This document shows, one piece after another, positions 25,917 to 35,169 of a stretch of 64,000 nt of DNA; within the stretch, counting starts at the first letter, position 1, and every line of letters begins with the position of its first letter. Where the stretch lies: the NCBI RefSeq assembly GCF_000295095.1, contig NZ_JH806632.1:322450-386449 (forward strand), given 5' to 3'. The notes under the pieces are model-generated. The model had not been told where the DNA came from. It did not search any database and saw only the letters and a list, made by a program, of their open reading frames with translations. The DNA comes from Actinomyces timonensis DSM 23838. GTDB lineage: Bacteria; Actinomycetota; Actinomycetes; Actinomycetales; Actinomycetaceae. Made by a program: the position numbers and the translations under genes.

Positions 25917-27101
25917 CTACAGCAGATCCGTCCGGCCGCTCTCCTTGAGGCGGTCGACGGCGCCCTTGACGTCCTGGGCCCGCTCCGGCGTCGTCACGAG
26001 GAGGGCGTCCGGGGTGTCGACGACGACGAGCCCGGGGACCCCGAGCAGCACGACCCGCCGCCCGGTCGTCGAGGCGACGAGCGCGCCCGGGGAGTCCACC
26101 GCCTCGACGTCGGCGGCGGGGCCTCCCTGGCCCGCGTCGTCGAGCACGGCGAGGCCCGCGGCGGGCCCCTCGGCGCGCACGGGGACGAGCGTTGACAGCG
26201 CGTCGAAGCCGCCGACGTCGTCCCAGCCCATGGCGGCAGGAACAGTGGTCACTCCCCCGGCCGCGGCCACCGGCTCGGCGATGGCGTGGTCGATGGCGAT
26301 CCTCTCCAAGCCGGGCCACACGCGCTCCAGGACCTCCGCGCGCCGCGGGGTGTCCCAGGCGGCGGCGATCTCCTTGACCCCGGCGGCGAGGGCGGGGCGC
26401 TGGTCGGCGAGGTGGTCGAGGAGCACCCCGGCGCGCACGACGAACATGCCGGCGTTCCAGCGGTACTCGCCGGTGGCGAGGTACTCGGCGGCGGTGGCGG
26501 CGTCGGGCTTCTCGGTGAAGCCGAGGACCACCCGGCCGTCGGGGGCGCCGGTCACGGAGGTGGGGCCGCCGGCGTGGATGTAGCCGAAGGCGGTGGAGGG
26601 GTGCGTGGCCTCGATGCCGATGGTGACGAGCCACCCCTCCTCGGCCAGGGCGGCGGCCTGGCGGACGGCGCCGGTGAAGGCGGCCTCGTCGGCGATGGTC
26701 TGGTCCGCGGCGAAGGAGCCGACGACGGCGCCTGGACCGTGGCGGTGGGCGATAACGGCGGCAGCCAGGCCGATGGCGGCCATGGAGTCGCGGGGGGAGG
26801 GCTCGGCGAGGATCGACTCGGCGGGCACCCCCGGCAGTTGGGCGGCGACGGCCTCGACGTGGGCGGTGCCGGTGACGATCGTCGTCGTGGCGGCGACGGG
26901 CTCCAGGCGGGCGACGGTGCCCTGCAGAAGGGTGCGCCCGGCGCCGGTGAGGTCGAGGAGGAACTTCGGGCGCTCGCGGCGGCTGAGCGGCCAGAGCCTC
27001 GTGCCCGCGCCGCCGGCGGGGATGATCGCGTGGATGGGCTTGCCCTGGGGTGCGCGCGCGGCGGGGATCTGGGCCGCGGGAGTGGCGGGGGAATCGGTCA
27101 T
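25917..27101 (-). CDS. manC: Mannose-1-phosphate guanylyltransferase
   Basis: 394 residues with the nucleotidyltransferase signature PAGGAGTRLWPLSR (about 27-40) and EKPDAATAAEYLATGEYRWNAGMF (about 190-215, the sugar-phosphate binding region, with the family WNAGMFV). It makes GDP-mannose, the mannose donor for lipoglycans and glycoproteins of Actinobacteria. The C-terminal isomerase domain of bifunctional ManC is absent, as usual here. ATG 27101 has TAACCT 6 nt upstream (leaderless). Confidence 0.92.
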   Translation of the reverse strand: MTDSPATPAAQIPAARAPQGKPIHAIIPAGGAGTRLWPLSRRERPKFLLDLTGAGRTLLQGTVARLEPVAATTTIVTGTAHVEAVAAQLPGVPAESILAEPSPRDSMAAIGLAAAVIAHRHGPGAVVGSFAADQTIADEAAFTGAVRQAAALAEEGWLVTIGIEATHPSTAFGYIHAGGPTSVTGAPDGRVVLGFTEKPDAATAAEYLATGEYRWNAGMFVVRAGVLLDHLADQRPALAAGVKEIAAAWDTPRRAEVLERVWPGLERIAIDHAIAEPVAAAGGVTTVPAAMGWDDVGGFDALSTLVPVRAEGPAAGLAVLDDAGQGGPAADVEAVDSPGALVASTTGRRVVLLGVPGLVVVDTPDALLVTTPERAQDVKGAVDRLKESGRTDLL

Positions 27102-27121
27102 TGGCCCAGGTTAGCGGGTGC

Positions 27122-28291
27122 TCAGCCCTTGGGAGGGAGCTCGCGGCCTGGCGGGCGCGCCTCGTCCTTGCCGCCGGCGGGGGCTCGGGCTCCGGCTGGC
27201 GCGGCTGGCAGGTAGTCGGGGTGCTCCGTGGGGTCGACCTCGACGGTGCCGGTGAGGGACTGCCGGGGCCAGGAGAGGGTCTCGGGAACGGAGAGGGTGA
27301 CGTAGTTGGGGCGCCCCTTGCCGTGGACCTCGTCGGGGTGCTCGATGAGGCTGGGGCGGGGAGGGTTGGCGATCCAGGCGGCGACGATGAGCAGGATGCG
27401 GCTGGCCAGGTGGAGCCAGAGGATGAGGATGATGATCGCGGTGAAGGAGGCCAGGAGCGGGTTGTGCCAGTTCGACCCGACAGCGCGCGAGCCGATCTCT
27501 CGCAGGGCGCCGAAGGCCAGCGCCCCCAGGCACACCCCTTCGAGGAGGTCCTTGCGGGGGACGCGGATGCCGAAGGCGGTCAGGAGCAGTGCCAGCACGG
27601 CGGCGTCGACGAGGAAGGACACGGCGATCGCCACCATGTGGGTCCCGGCACCACTGAGCCAGGAGGGCAGTCCGATGTACCGGGCCGTGGAGCCGGTGAG
27701 CGCGGCCGTCAGGGCGGAGGCGATGGCGGTGGCCAGGACCCCCGCCATCATGACGAGGAGCGCCACGAGGTTCCACGCCCAGGCCCGCACGGGGTTCTCC
27801 GGGAGGCGGGCGATGCCGAACATGGCGCGCAGCGCGGTCTTGAGGACCCCCATGAGGGCGACGGCGGAGTAGAGGAGGAATCCTCCCGCGGCCAGCGAGC
27901 CGACGTTGAGGGCCGAGCCGAGGGTGAGCTGGTCGATGGTCACCAGGCCGCCCGAGCCGGTGTCGATGACGCCGGGCAGGGCCTGGCCAATCTGCTCGAG
28001 GACGCGGTCGCGCAGGGCGGGGTGGCTGCCGAGCAGGCCCATGAGGATCGTGACGCCGATGGCCAGGGCGGAGAACACGGAGAACAGGCCGGTGTAGGCG
28101 ATGCCCCCGGCCAGGAGGGCGCCGCGCGCCATGGAGTAGCGGGCGAGCGCCCGCCCGAGCCGGCTGGACTTGAAGCGGTCGAGGAGCGCGGCGGCGTCGG
28201 CGCGCAGGGAGGCGAGCGCGGAGACAATGGCGGGGACGATCGAGGGGATGATCGTCCTTCCCTTGCCGCCGCTGCCGCTCCGACGGCTCAC
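27122..28291 (-). CDS. YihY/BrkB family membrane protein
   Basis: 389 residues with about six helices. The family start is seen in RYSMARGALLAGGIAYTGLFSVFSALA and later LILWLHLASRILLIVAAW; the cytoplasmic C terminus is Pro/Ala/Gly-rich. The family was once mis-annotated as ribonuclease BN; its role (envelope or transport) is open. The GTG 28291 overlaps the upstream RNA ligase stop (GTGA). Confidence 0.9.
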   Translation of the reverse strand: MSRRSGSGGKGRTIIPSIVPAIVSALASLRADAAALLDRFKSSRLGRALARYSMARGALLAGGIAYTGLFSVFSALAIGVTILMGLLGSHPALRDRVLEQIGQALPGVIDTGSGGLVTIDQLTLGSALNVGSLAAGGFLLYSAVALMGVLKTALRAMFGIARLPENPVRAWAWNLVALLVMMAGVLATAIASALTAALTGSTARYIGLPSWLSGAGTHMVAIAVSFLVDAAVLALLLTAFGIRVPRKDLLEGVCLGALAFGALREIGSRAVGSNWHNPLLASFTAIIILILWLHLASRILLIVAAWIANPPRPSLIEHPDEVHGKGRPNYVTLSVPETLSWPRQSLTGTVEVDPTEHPDYLPAAPAGARAPAGGKDEARPPGRELPPKG

Positions 28292-28842
28292 GCTGGCGAG
28301 GCTCCGCCCAGGGGGATGCGCGCCAGGAGCGCGCAGTCATCGCGGCGCAGGGAGTGCAGGAGCACCTGCCCGGCGGTGAACGCGGCGTCGAGGGCGGCGC
28401 CGGCCCGCATGGCGGCGTCGAGCGCGGCCTGGCCGACCTCGTGGGCGAGGGTGACGTGGGGGTGGAAGGGGAAGCGCAGGGGGGCGCTCAGAGGCCCGGA
28501 GGCGTCGCGGATGTCCTGCTGGAGGGAGCGCAGCGCGTCGCCGCCGACGATCACCTTGAGGTAGGCGACGGCGCTGATGGGCAGGAAGGTGGAGGCGCCG
28601 GACAGGCGCAGGTCGATGGGCGCGTGGGCGCGGGCGACGGCGGCCAGGTGCTCCTTGATGGAGTCAAGCCGGTCGGTGGGCACCGCCGTGGGCGGCAGGA
28701 GGGTGATGTGGGGGGCGATCCGGGCGGCGAGCGGGTCTCCGGCGTCGCGTCGGATATCGCGGATGGCGGCGGCGAAGGGCTCGGGAACGGGCACGGTAAT
28801 ACCGACCACGCTCTCACGGTCGGCAGGCTCAGGGACCTCCAT
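28288..28842 (-). CDS. 2'-5' RNA ligase / cyclic phosphodiesterase family protein
   Basis: 184 residues with both HxT/S motifs of the 2H phosphoesterase superfamily: PHITLLPPT (about 44) and PHVTLAHE (about 132). Such proteins open 2',3'-cyclic phosphates or ligate RNA 2'-5'. The cellular substrate is unknown. Operon with the YihY protein. Divergent from galactokinase, with a 136-bp gap between the two starts. Confidence 0.85.
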   Translation of the reverse strand: MEVPEPADRESVVGITVPVPEPFAAAIRDIRRDAGDPLAARIAPHITLLPPTAVPTDRLDSIKEHLAAVARAHAPIDLRLSGASTFLPISAVAYLKVIVGGDALRSLQQDIRDASGPLSAPLRFPFHPHVTLAHEVGQAALDAAMRAGAALDAAFTAGQVLLHSLRRDDCALLARIPLGGASPA

Positions 28843-28978
28843 GACCCTCCTCTCCGTGCGTTAGGGCGCACTCGGCGGTCTCATCGGGCGTCCGCGGCGG
28901 CGGGGTCCACTGCGGGCCGACCAAGCCTAACCCGCATCAGCCCACACGAGACACCACCAGCGTGGCACGATGAGCGGT

Positions 28979-30298
28979 ATGAGCGACCTCACCACCGGCG
29001 CTGGAGCGCCCGACCCTGTCCTCCCCCAGCCCCCCGCCTTCTCCCCCGCCCTCAGCGATGCTGAGGGGATCGCCCAGGCCACCGCCCTGTTCCGCGAGGC
29101 TTTCGACGCCGAGCCCGACGGCGTCTGGTACGCGCCGGGGCGCGTCAACATCATCGGCGAGCACACCGACTACAACGGCGGCCTCGCCCTGCCCATCGCC
29201 CTGCCGCACCGCGCCTTCCTGGCCCTGAGCCGCCGCAACGACCGCACCGTGCGCCTCATCTCCCCGCAGACCCGCGAGGCGGTCGACGTGCTCGACCTCG
29301 ATGCCATCGGCCCCAAGGGCACGCCCGGGGAGGTCCCCCAGTGGGCCGCCTACATCGCGGGAGTGGCCTGGGCCCTTGAGCGCGATGGCCTCGGGCCCCT
29401 GCCGGGCTTCGACGCCGCGCTGGTCTCCTGCGTCCCGCTGGGCGCGGGCCTGTCCTCCTCGGCGGCCCTGGAGTGCGCCACGAGCGTCGCCCTCGACGAG
29501 GTCGCCGGGCTGGCGCTGGCCGGGCCCGCCGACGCCCCCGCGGACGCCGGCCGCGCCCGCCTGGTGACCTCCTGCGTTCGCGCGGAGAACGAGATGGCCG
29601 GGGCGCCCACGGGCGGCATGGACCAGTCCGCCTCCCTGCGCTGCCACGCCGGTCACGCCCTCGAGCTCGACTGCCGCGACGGCGAGGTCACGCATGTCCC
29701 CTTCGACCTTGCCGCCGAGGGCCTGGCGCTGCTCGTCATCGACACCCGTGCCAAGCACTCGCTGGCCGATGGGCAGTACGGCGCGCGCCGCTCCGCCTGC
29801 GAGCGCGCCGCCAAGATCCTCGGCGTCGAGCTCCTGGCCGATATCGAGGCCGACGGGCTGGAGGAGGCCCTGGCCGCCCTGCGCGAGCGCGGGGGCGAGG
29901 AGGCCGAGGTGCTGGTGGCCCGCACCCGCCACGTCGTCACCGAGATCGCCCGGACCGTCGAGCTCGTCTCCCTCCTGTCCGACGGCGCCCCGCTGGCCGG
30001 CCAGAAGCTGGCGAGGGTCGGCGAGCTCATGGACGCCTCGCATGAGTCGCTGCGCGTGGACTACGAGGTGACCTGCCCCGAGCTGGACGTGGCCGTCGAG
30101 GCGGCCCGCGCGGCGGGCGCCCACGGGGCGCGCATGACGGGCGGCGGCTTCGGCGGGAGCGCGATCGCCCTCGTGGACGCCGACCGCGTGGACGAGGTGG
30201 CGCGCGCCGTCGTCGCCGCCTACGAGCGCGAGGGCTTCACTCCCCCGGCCTTCCTCGACGCCGTCCCCAGCGCCCCCGCGGGCCGCGCGGAGGCCTGA
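28979..30298 (+). CDS. galK: Galactokinase
   Basis: 439 residues with all GHMP signatures: GRVNIIGEHTDYNGG (about 47-61), LGAGLSSSAALE (about 153-164) and MTGGGFGGSAIAL (about 386-398). It phosphorylates galactose to galactose-1-phosphate in the Leloir pathway. No galT or galE is adjacent. Start 28979 is preferred over ATG 28970 because CACGAT lies 7 nt before it and neither has a ribosome binding site. The 14-bp dyad at 30335 lies 36 bp after the stop. Confidence 0.95.
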   Translation: MSDLTTGAGAPDPVLPQPPAFSPALSDAEGIAQATALFREAFDAEPDGVWYAPGRVNIIGEHTDYNGGLALPIALPHRAFLALSRRNDRTVRLISPQTREAVDVLDLDAIGPKGTPGEVPQWAAYIAGVAWALERDGLGPLPGFDAALVSCVPLGAGLSSSAALECATSVALDEVAGLALAGPADAPADAGRARLVTSCVRAENEMAGAPTGGMDQSASLRCHAGHALELDCRDGEVTHVPFDLAAEGLALLVIDTRAKHSLADGQYGARRSACERAAKILGVELLADIEADGLEEALAALRERGGEEAEVLVARTRHVVTEIARTVELVSLLSDGAPLAGQKLARVGELMDASHESLRVDYEVTCPELDVAVEAARAAGAHGARMTGGGFGGSAIALVDADRVDEVARAVVAAYEREGFTPPAFLDAVPSAPAGRAEA

Positions 30299-30334
30299 GA
30301 CGCGGAGTCCTGAGGGCCGAGCGCCGTTTGAACA

Positions 30335-30381
30335 ACGGACGTCAGATCAATCTCATTCCCCAGGGAGGATCTGACGTCCGT
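30335..30381. repeat. Perfect 14-bp inverted repeat between galK and efflux operon
   Basis: Left arm 30335-30348 ACGGACGTCAGATC, right arm 30368-30381, 19-nt loop. It may be a galK terminator (no T tract) or an operator: a TAGGCT -10 candidate lies just downstream at 30389-30394 and its -35 position falls in the right arm. Either reading is inference. Confidence 0.6.
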
Positions 30382-30488
30382 CGCTCGTCTAGGCTCCTGC
30401 CGGCCCGGGGCCCTCCCCTGCCCCGGGGCGCGCGCTGGCTGCCCCACCGGGCACCCGCGCAAGGATGACCGCCGATGATGGAGCTCCA

Positions 30489-31532
30489 GTGAAACGCTAT
30501 GTCCTGCCCTCCCTCAAGATGCTCATCGCGATCGCGCTGACGAGGATCGCCTTCTTCCCCGGCGATGACAAGGGTCCGGCGGCGGATATCCAACCGGGCG
30601 TCTCCGCGGCGACGCAGACCTCCACGGCCGTCATCGGGGACATCTCCAACACGGTGAGCGTCAAGGGCCAGGTGGTCGAGGACGCCGCTGTCAACGCGCC
30701 GGCGACGCTGGGCGGCGTCGTCGACTCCTTCGCCGTGGAGAAGAACCAGTGGGTGGAGTCCGGGGCGCCCCTGCTCTACATCAAGCGCACTGAGGCCGGC
30801 GAACCGGTCACGCGCACCGACGCCGAGGGGAACACCACCCAGGAGCAGGGGTCCCCGAAGGTCACCTGGGCGACGGTCTACGCCCTGGCCAGCGGCGTCG
30901 TCTCCTTCAACGTCATCAAGGCGCAGGAGACGACCGTGGGTACGACGGTCGCCACGATCGCCCCGCGCACCTACTCGGCCAAGGGGACGATCACCGCGGC
31001 GCAGCAGTACCAGCTGGTGAGCGCCCCGACCTCGGCCTCCCTGTCCATCGAGGGAGGCCCGGCGCCCTTCACCTGCAGCGGCCTGACCATCGGCACGAAG
31101 GCGCCGTCGACGACGACGACCTCCGCCGACGGCTCCACCTCTACCACCACCGGCGACGGCACCACGGTGGAGGTCCGGTGCCCGATCGCCTCGGACCAGA
31201 AGGTCTTCCCCGGGCTGCCCGTGACGATCGGCATCGACGCCGGCAGCGCCACCGGGGCGCTCCTCGTGCCGGTCACCGCCGTCGAGGGCAGCGTCACCAA
31301 GGGAAACGTCTGGGTGGTCACCGACCCGGACAAGCCCGCCGAGGCGGTCAAGAGGGAGGTCGCCCTGGGGATCACCGACGGCGCCACGATCCAGGTCACC
31401 GATGGCCTCAAGGAGGGGGACACGGTGCTCACCTTCGTGCCGGGCAAGGACGTGCAGCGCACCGGCACCCCCAACACCTGCGAGCCGGACAACTCCGTGT
31501 GCTACGACGAGAACGGCAAGGAGATCCTGTGA
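30489..31532 (+). CDS. MacA-like periplasmic adaptor (HlyD family)
   Basis: 347 residues from GTG 30489, which has GGAG 8 nt upstream; ATG 30465 is the alternative. A single N-terminal membrane segment (LPSLKMLIAIALTRIAFF) leads to a lipoyl-like/beta-barrel adaptor with VDSFAVEKNQWVESGAPLLYI (about 75-95) and VLTFVPGKDV near the end. A Ser/Thr-rich loop lies near residue 205 and a C-terminal pair of cysteines (NTCEPDNSVCYDE) is unusual. It would couple an ABC exporter of MacB type. Its stop overlaps the ATPase GTG start. Confidence 0.8.
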   Translation: MKRYVLPSLKMLIAIALTRIAFFPGDDKGPAADIQPGVSAATQTSTAVIGDISNTVSVKGQVVEDAAVNAPATLGGVVDSFAVEKNQWVESGAPLLYIKRTEAGEPVTRTDAEGNTTQEQGSPKVTWATVYALASGVVSFNVIKAQETTVGTTVATIAPRTYSAKGTITAAQQYQLVSAPTSASLSIEGGPAPFTCSGLTIGTKAPSTTTTSADGSTSTTTGDGTTVEVRCPIASDQKVFPGLPVTIGIDAGSATGALLVPVTAVEGSVTKGNVWVVTDPDKPAEAVKREVALGITDGATIQVTDGLKEGDTVLTFVPGKDVQRTGTPNTCEPDNSVCYDENGKEIL

Positions 31533-32411
31533 GCGGCGCGGACACACCCCGCACGGGCCCCCTGCTGTCCATGCGGGGCATCGCGCGGACCTTCCACGTC
31601 CCCGATTCCCCACCCCTGCATATCCTCACCGGCATCGACCTGGACGTGAGCGCCGGGGAGCACCTGGCGATCGTCGGGCGCTCGGGCACCGGCAAGTCCA
31701 CCCTCCTCAACCTCCTCGGCCTCATCGACGTGCCGACGGCGGGGCACTACGAGGTCGACGGCATCCCGACCGACCGCCTCGGGGAGGCGCGCCGAGCCCT
31801 CCTGCGAGGGCGGACCTTCAGCTACGTCTTCCAGTCCTTCAACCTCATCCCAGGCCTGAGGACCACGGAGAACGTGGCCGCCCCCCGCTCCTCTATGACA
31901 CGGGGAAGGCCTTCTGGACCCGGATGAAGCGCGCCGAGGAGCTCCTGGAGGCCGTCGGGCTGGGCAACCGGATCGGCTCGTCCATCGAGCGGCTCTCCGG
32001 CGGCGAGCAGCAGCTCGTCGCCATCGCCCGGGCGCTTGCCAGGCGGCCCCGGGTCATCCTCGCCGACGAGCCCACCGGCGCTCTCGACGTCGACACTGGC
32101 GCCCTGGTGATGGACCTTTTGGAGCGCCAGTGCCACGAGAACGGCGCCGCGCTCGTCATCATCACCCATGACCTCGCCGTCGCCTCGCGCGCGCAGAGCG
32201 CCTACCGGCTCGGCGACGGCGTGCTCACCCCGATCGAGGTCGAGCGGCGCGAGGCGGGCAGCCTCGAGCAGTTCTCCGAGGCCGCCGCGGCGGGGGCGGG
32301 GGCCGTCGGGCCCGGGCTGGGCGCCGTCGAGCCGGGGGGGCAAGCACCACCGGGACCGGACCGGGCGCCGTCGAGCCAGGGGCTGGACCCGCCACGGAGG
32401 AGGTCGCATGA
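31529..32411 (+). pseudogene. MacB-type ABC ATPase, frameshifted twice
   Basis: Start GTG 31529 overlaps the adaptor stop. The first frame carries Walker A GRSGTGKST and VFQSFNLIPGL, then loses frame at a C6 run near 31883: adding one C restores NVAAPPLLYDTG. The second frame has the signature LSGGEQQLVAIARAL, Walker B VILADEPTG and ITHD. A second slip at a G7 run near 32340 shifts to the frame that ends EPGAGPATEEVA at TGA 32411, which overlaps the permease ATG (ATGA). Both lesions are single-base shortfalls in homopolymers, so sequencing error, slippage or decay are all possible. If real, no full-length ATPase is made. Confidence 0.75.
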
Positions 32412-33708
32412 CCCGCGTTCTCACCGCCTTCCTCGGGGCGATCATCGAGGCCTGGGCGCAGCTGCGCATCGGGAAGGTCCGCGTCATGCTCTCCCTCGTG
32501 GGCGTGGGGGCGGCCGTCGCCGCCATGACCTTCGTCATCGCGCTCGGGCAGGTCGCCGCGGGCGCCATCAACAAGCAGATCGAGGCCAGCACCGGCCGTC
32601 CCGGCACGGTCGCCATCGAGATCAGCCCCACCGGGCACGGCCCTCGCCGAGGCCCTGGGCACCGACCAGGCGGGCCCCTCGGAGGCATCCGGTTCCACTG
32701 GTTCCTCAGGCTCCTCGGCCGACGGCGGCGCGGCGGGCAACGCCCCTGGCGGGGCGGGGGCGCCCTCCGGGCCCGGCGCGCCCGGCGGTGCGGGCGGGAC
32801 CGGGCCGGGGACCGCCCAGGGCGCGTCGTCCGGCGGCGATTCCTCCGGGGGCTCGGCGCTCGCCAAGCGCCAGCGCGTGACCGCCGCCCAGAGCGCCTTC
32901 ATCGAGCGCTACGGCGTGACGTCGTGGGCGACGAACTACAGCACGACCACCCGCTTCGGCTTCCCCGAGGGCGGGCTCAATGTCAAGACCACGGTGGTGA
33001 GCCGCCAGTACGGGATCATCCACCACACGAAGGTGGCGCAGGGCCGCTGGTTCAGCGCCGACGACGAGGACGACCTCTCGCCGTCGATCATCGTCTCCCA
33101 GAGCTTCCTGGACGCCCTCGGCGTCACGAGCCTCGACGCCCCGCTGACGGTTCAGGGCTTCAAGCCCGGGCGCGCCACCTACACGATCGTCGGTGTGCTC
33201 AAGGCCGAGGACAACTTCGGCTGCTACGCCACTGACGCCAATGGCAATGAGGTTCCCTGCGCCTCCCCTCCCGAGGCGATGGTGCTGGCCGGTCCCTATG
33301 AGCGGGGCCTGAGCCAGGCCGTGCTGGGGCAGCTGCCGATCCCCACCCTGGAGGTGTGGGCGGGCAAGCGCCCGCATCTCCATGGTGACGGTGCGCCAGC
33401 GCATCCACGAGATCGGGGTGCGCCGCTCCTTCGGGGCGACGAGCCGCCGCATCTTCTTCTCCATCATGCTGGAATCGGTGGTGGCGACCGTCGTGGCCGG
33501 GGTCATCGGAATCGGCCTGGCGATCGTGGCCCTGCGCTACTTCCCACTGGAGTCCTTCCTGCGCCTCCCCGTGGACCCGTCGACGCCCTTCCCGGTGTCC
33601 GCGGCCCTGGTCGGCCTGCTCGCCGCGACCGGTGTGGGCGCGCTGTCCGGGATCATCCCAGCGATCGTGGCCGTGCGGATCCGCCCCATCGACGCGATCC
33701 GCTACTGA
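32408..33708 (+). pseudogene. MacB-type permease, frameshifted and missing a membrane helix
   Basis: ATG 32408 follows a GGAGG site. TM1 and early periplasmic region are in one frame (MTRVLTAFLGAIIEAWAQL). Near 32630 the sense moves to the next frame, giving a Gly/Ser/Ala-rich linker of about 75 residues and the periplasmic domain (VTAAQSAFIERYG to PIPTLEVWAG). At about 33365 the sense moves again, to ARISMVTVRQRIHEIGVRRS and two last helices, ending IRPIDAIRY. The helix that should precede RISMVTVRQR is absent, so there is a deletion as well as frameshifts. The gene is probably dead. The first repeat unit of locus B begins 14 bp after its stop. Confidence 0.8.
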
Positions 33709-33721
33709 CCCCGCCCCCTCG

Positions 33722-33824
33722 CCGAGACCGGGCGATCAGCACGGCGAAACCGGGCGAACAGCACCGCGAGATTCCGATTGACTGGAGAATTCCAGGTCTC
33801 ACGGTGATGTTCGCCCGGTCTCGG
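33722..33824. repeat. 3'-end repeat locus B: two forward units and an inverted unit
   Basis: Forward units at 33722-33743 and 33744-33765 (22-bp period), then GCGAGATTCCGATT and a core with its own small hairpin CTGGAGAATTCCAG, then a reversed unit (33801-33824), somewhat degenerate, preceded by a partial second reversed unit. Forward units follow the permease stop; the reversed unit follows the stop of the exonuclease III gene on the minus strand. Between convergent genes. Confidence 0.9.
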
Positions 33825-33865
33825 TTCACTGTTGGGGGCCGCCCGGGCAGCGCGTCGCCCGTCGC

Positions 33866-34711
33866 CTACAGGCGGTAGTCGATGACGAGCGGGGCGTGGT
33901 CGGACCAGCGCCCCTGGTAGTCGTCGGCGCGGTCGACGCGCAGGCTCTCGGCCCGCTCGGCGAACCCGGGCGTGATGACGTGGTAGTCGAGGCGCCAGCC
34001 GACGTTGTTGTCGAAGGCCTTGCCGCGCTGGGACCACCACGTGTAGGGCCCCTGCTCGTCGGGGTGGAGGTGGCGGGAGGCGTCGATCCACCCGGCGTCG
34101 AACCAGGACTCCAGGTGCGCGATCTCGTCGTCGAGGACGCCGGCCACCTTGTTGTGGTTGGGCTTCCAGTTCTTGATGTCGCGCTCGGAGCGCACCACGT
34201 TGAGGTCGCCGGCCATGAGGATCTCGCGGGCGCCGTCGGAGGCCTCCTGCTCGGCGAGGAGGGCGGCCATGCGGGCGTCGACGAGGTCGAGGTGGGCGTA
34301 CTTCTGATCCATCTTCTCCGTGCCGATCTGCCCGGAGTGCAGGTACGCGGAGATGACGGTGAGGACGCGCGGCGAGCCCGGCGCGGCGCCGGTGAGGTCC
34401 AGATCCACTTCCAGCCAGCGCCCGGAGTCGACGTCGGGCTCCTCGGTCCCGGGCGCGGCGACCCCCAGGCGGGTCTCCCCCAGCCCGATCCCGCTGCCCT
34501 CGCGCACGGCGACGGCGACACCCGCGCGCCCCTTGACGCGGCAGGGCCAGACGATGGACTCGTAGCCGGGCAGGAGCGGGGCGGCGATCTCGGGGTCGGC
34601 GCGCACCTCCTGCAGGAGAAGGACGTCGGGGGCAGCGCTGGTGAGCCACTCCCCCATGCCCTTGCGGGCGGCGGCCCGGATGCCGTTGACGTTGACGGTG
34701 GCGATTCGCAT
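33866..34711 (-). CDS. xth: Exodeoxyribonuclease III (AP endonuclease family)
   Basis: 281 residues. Endonuclease/exonuclease/phosphatase fold: MRIATVNVNGIRAA start, LLQEVRAD (catalytic Glu, about 36), AYLHSGQ, GDLNVVRSERDI (about 165) and a final WSDHAPLVIDY. It repairs abasic sites and trims 3' ends. ATG 34711 has TACCCT 7 nt upstream (leaderless). Divergent from acylphosphatase with a 58-bp gap. Confidence 0.93.
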   Translation of the reverse strand: MRIATVNVNGIRAAARKGMGEWLTSAAPDVLLLQEVRADPEIAAPLLPGYESIVWPCRVKGRAGVAVAVREGSGIGLGETRLGVAAPGTEEPDVDSGRWLEVDLDLTGAAPGSPRVLTVISAYLHSGQIGTEKMDQKYAHLDLVDARMAALLAEQEASDGAREILMAGDLNVVRSERDIKNWKPNHNKVAGVLDDEIAHLESWFDAGWIDASRHLHPDEQGPYTWWSQRGKAFDNNVGWRLDYHVITPGFAERAESLRVDRADDYQGRWSDHAPLVIDYRL

Positions 34712-34769
34712 GGCGCCCAGGGTAAGGCGAGCGACGGCGCGCTGGCGAGCGGCCTGCGACAATGGGGCT

Positions 34770-35159
34770 ATGAGGTTCATCGGTGGCTTGGGCGGCAAAG
34801 CGGCGAGGACGGCGAGGACTGGGGAGCGCCCACCGGCCGGCGCCAAAGCGGGCACGAGGGCTGGCGCCGACGGCGGGGCCCGCGCTCGCACGATCCACGC
34901 GCTGGTCTCCGGGCGGGTCCAGGGCGTCGGCTTCCGCTGGTCCTGCATGGAGGAAGGCGAGCGCCTGGGCCTGGTGGGAGAGGTGCGCAACCTGCCCGAC
35001 GGCGATGTGGAGGTCCTCGCCCAGGGGCAGGCCGACGACGTCGCGCGCCTCATCGCCTGGCTCTACCGCGGCCCGCGCTGGGCCTCGGTGAGCGCCGTCG
35101 TCGTCACCGACCTGGAGCCCGGGAGCCTGACGAAGCGGGCCTTCGTCATGGGCAACTGA
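34770..35159 (+). CDS. acyP: Acylphosphatase
   Basis: 129 residues from ATG 34770. A basic Ala/Gly/Arg-rich leader of about 40 residues precedes a full acylphosphatase domain: SGRVQGVGFRWSCMEEGERL (catalytic Arg) and VRNLPDGDVEVLAQG (catalytic Asn). It hydrolyses acyl phosphates. The leader is longer than in classical 90-residue enzymes. GACAAT lies 6 nt before the start; starts further upstream fall in the promoter of the divergent exonuclease gene. Confidence 0.9.
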   Translation: MRFIGGLGGKAARTARTGERPPAGAKAGTRAGADGGARARTIHALVSGRVQGVGFRWSCMEEGERLGLVGEVRNLPDGDVEVLAQGQADDVARLIAWLYRGPRWASVSAVVVTDLEPGSLTKRAFVMGN

Positions 35160-35169
35160 CAACCCTCGC

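Noticed and set aside
23729-25948. 739-codon plus-strand frame over the metal ABC operon
   Set aside because: It is antisense to a binding protein with lipobox and family motifs; its translation has no recognisable domain.
30465-30488. ATG 30465 as start of the MacA-like gene
   Set aside because: Its purine run is only about 4 nt upstream; GTG 30489 has GGAG at proper spacing and gives a better membrane-anchor start.
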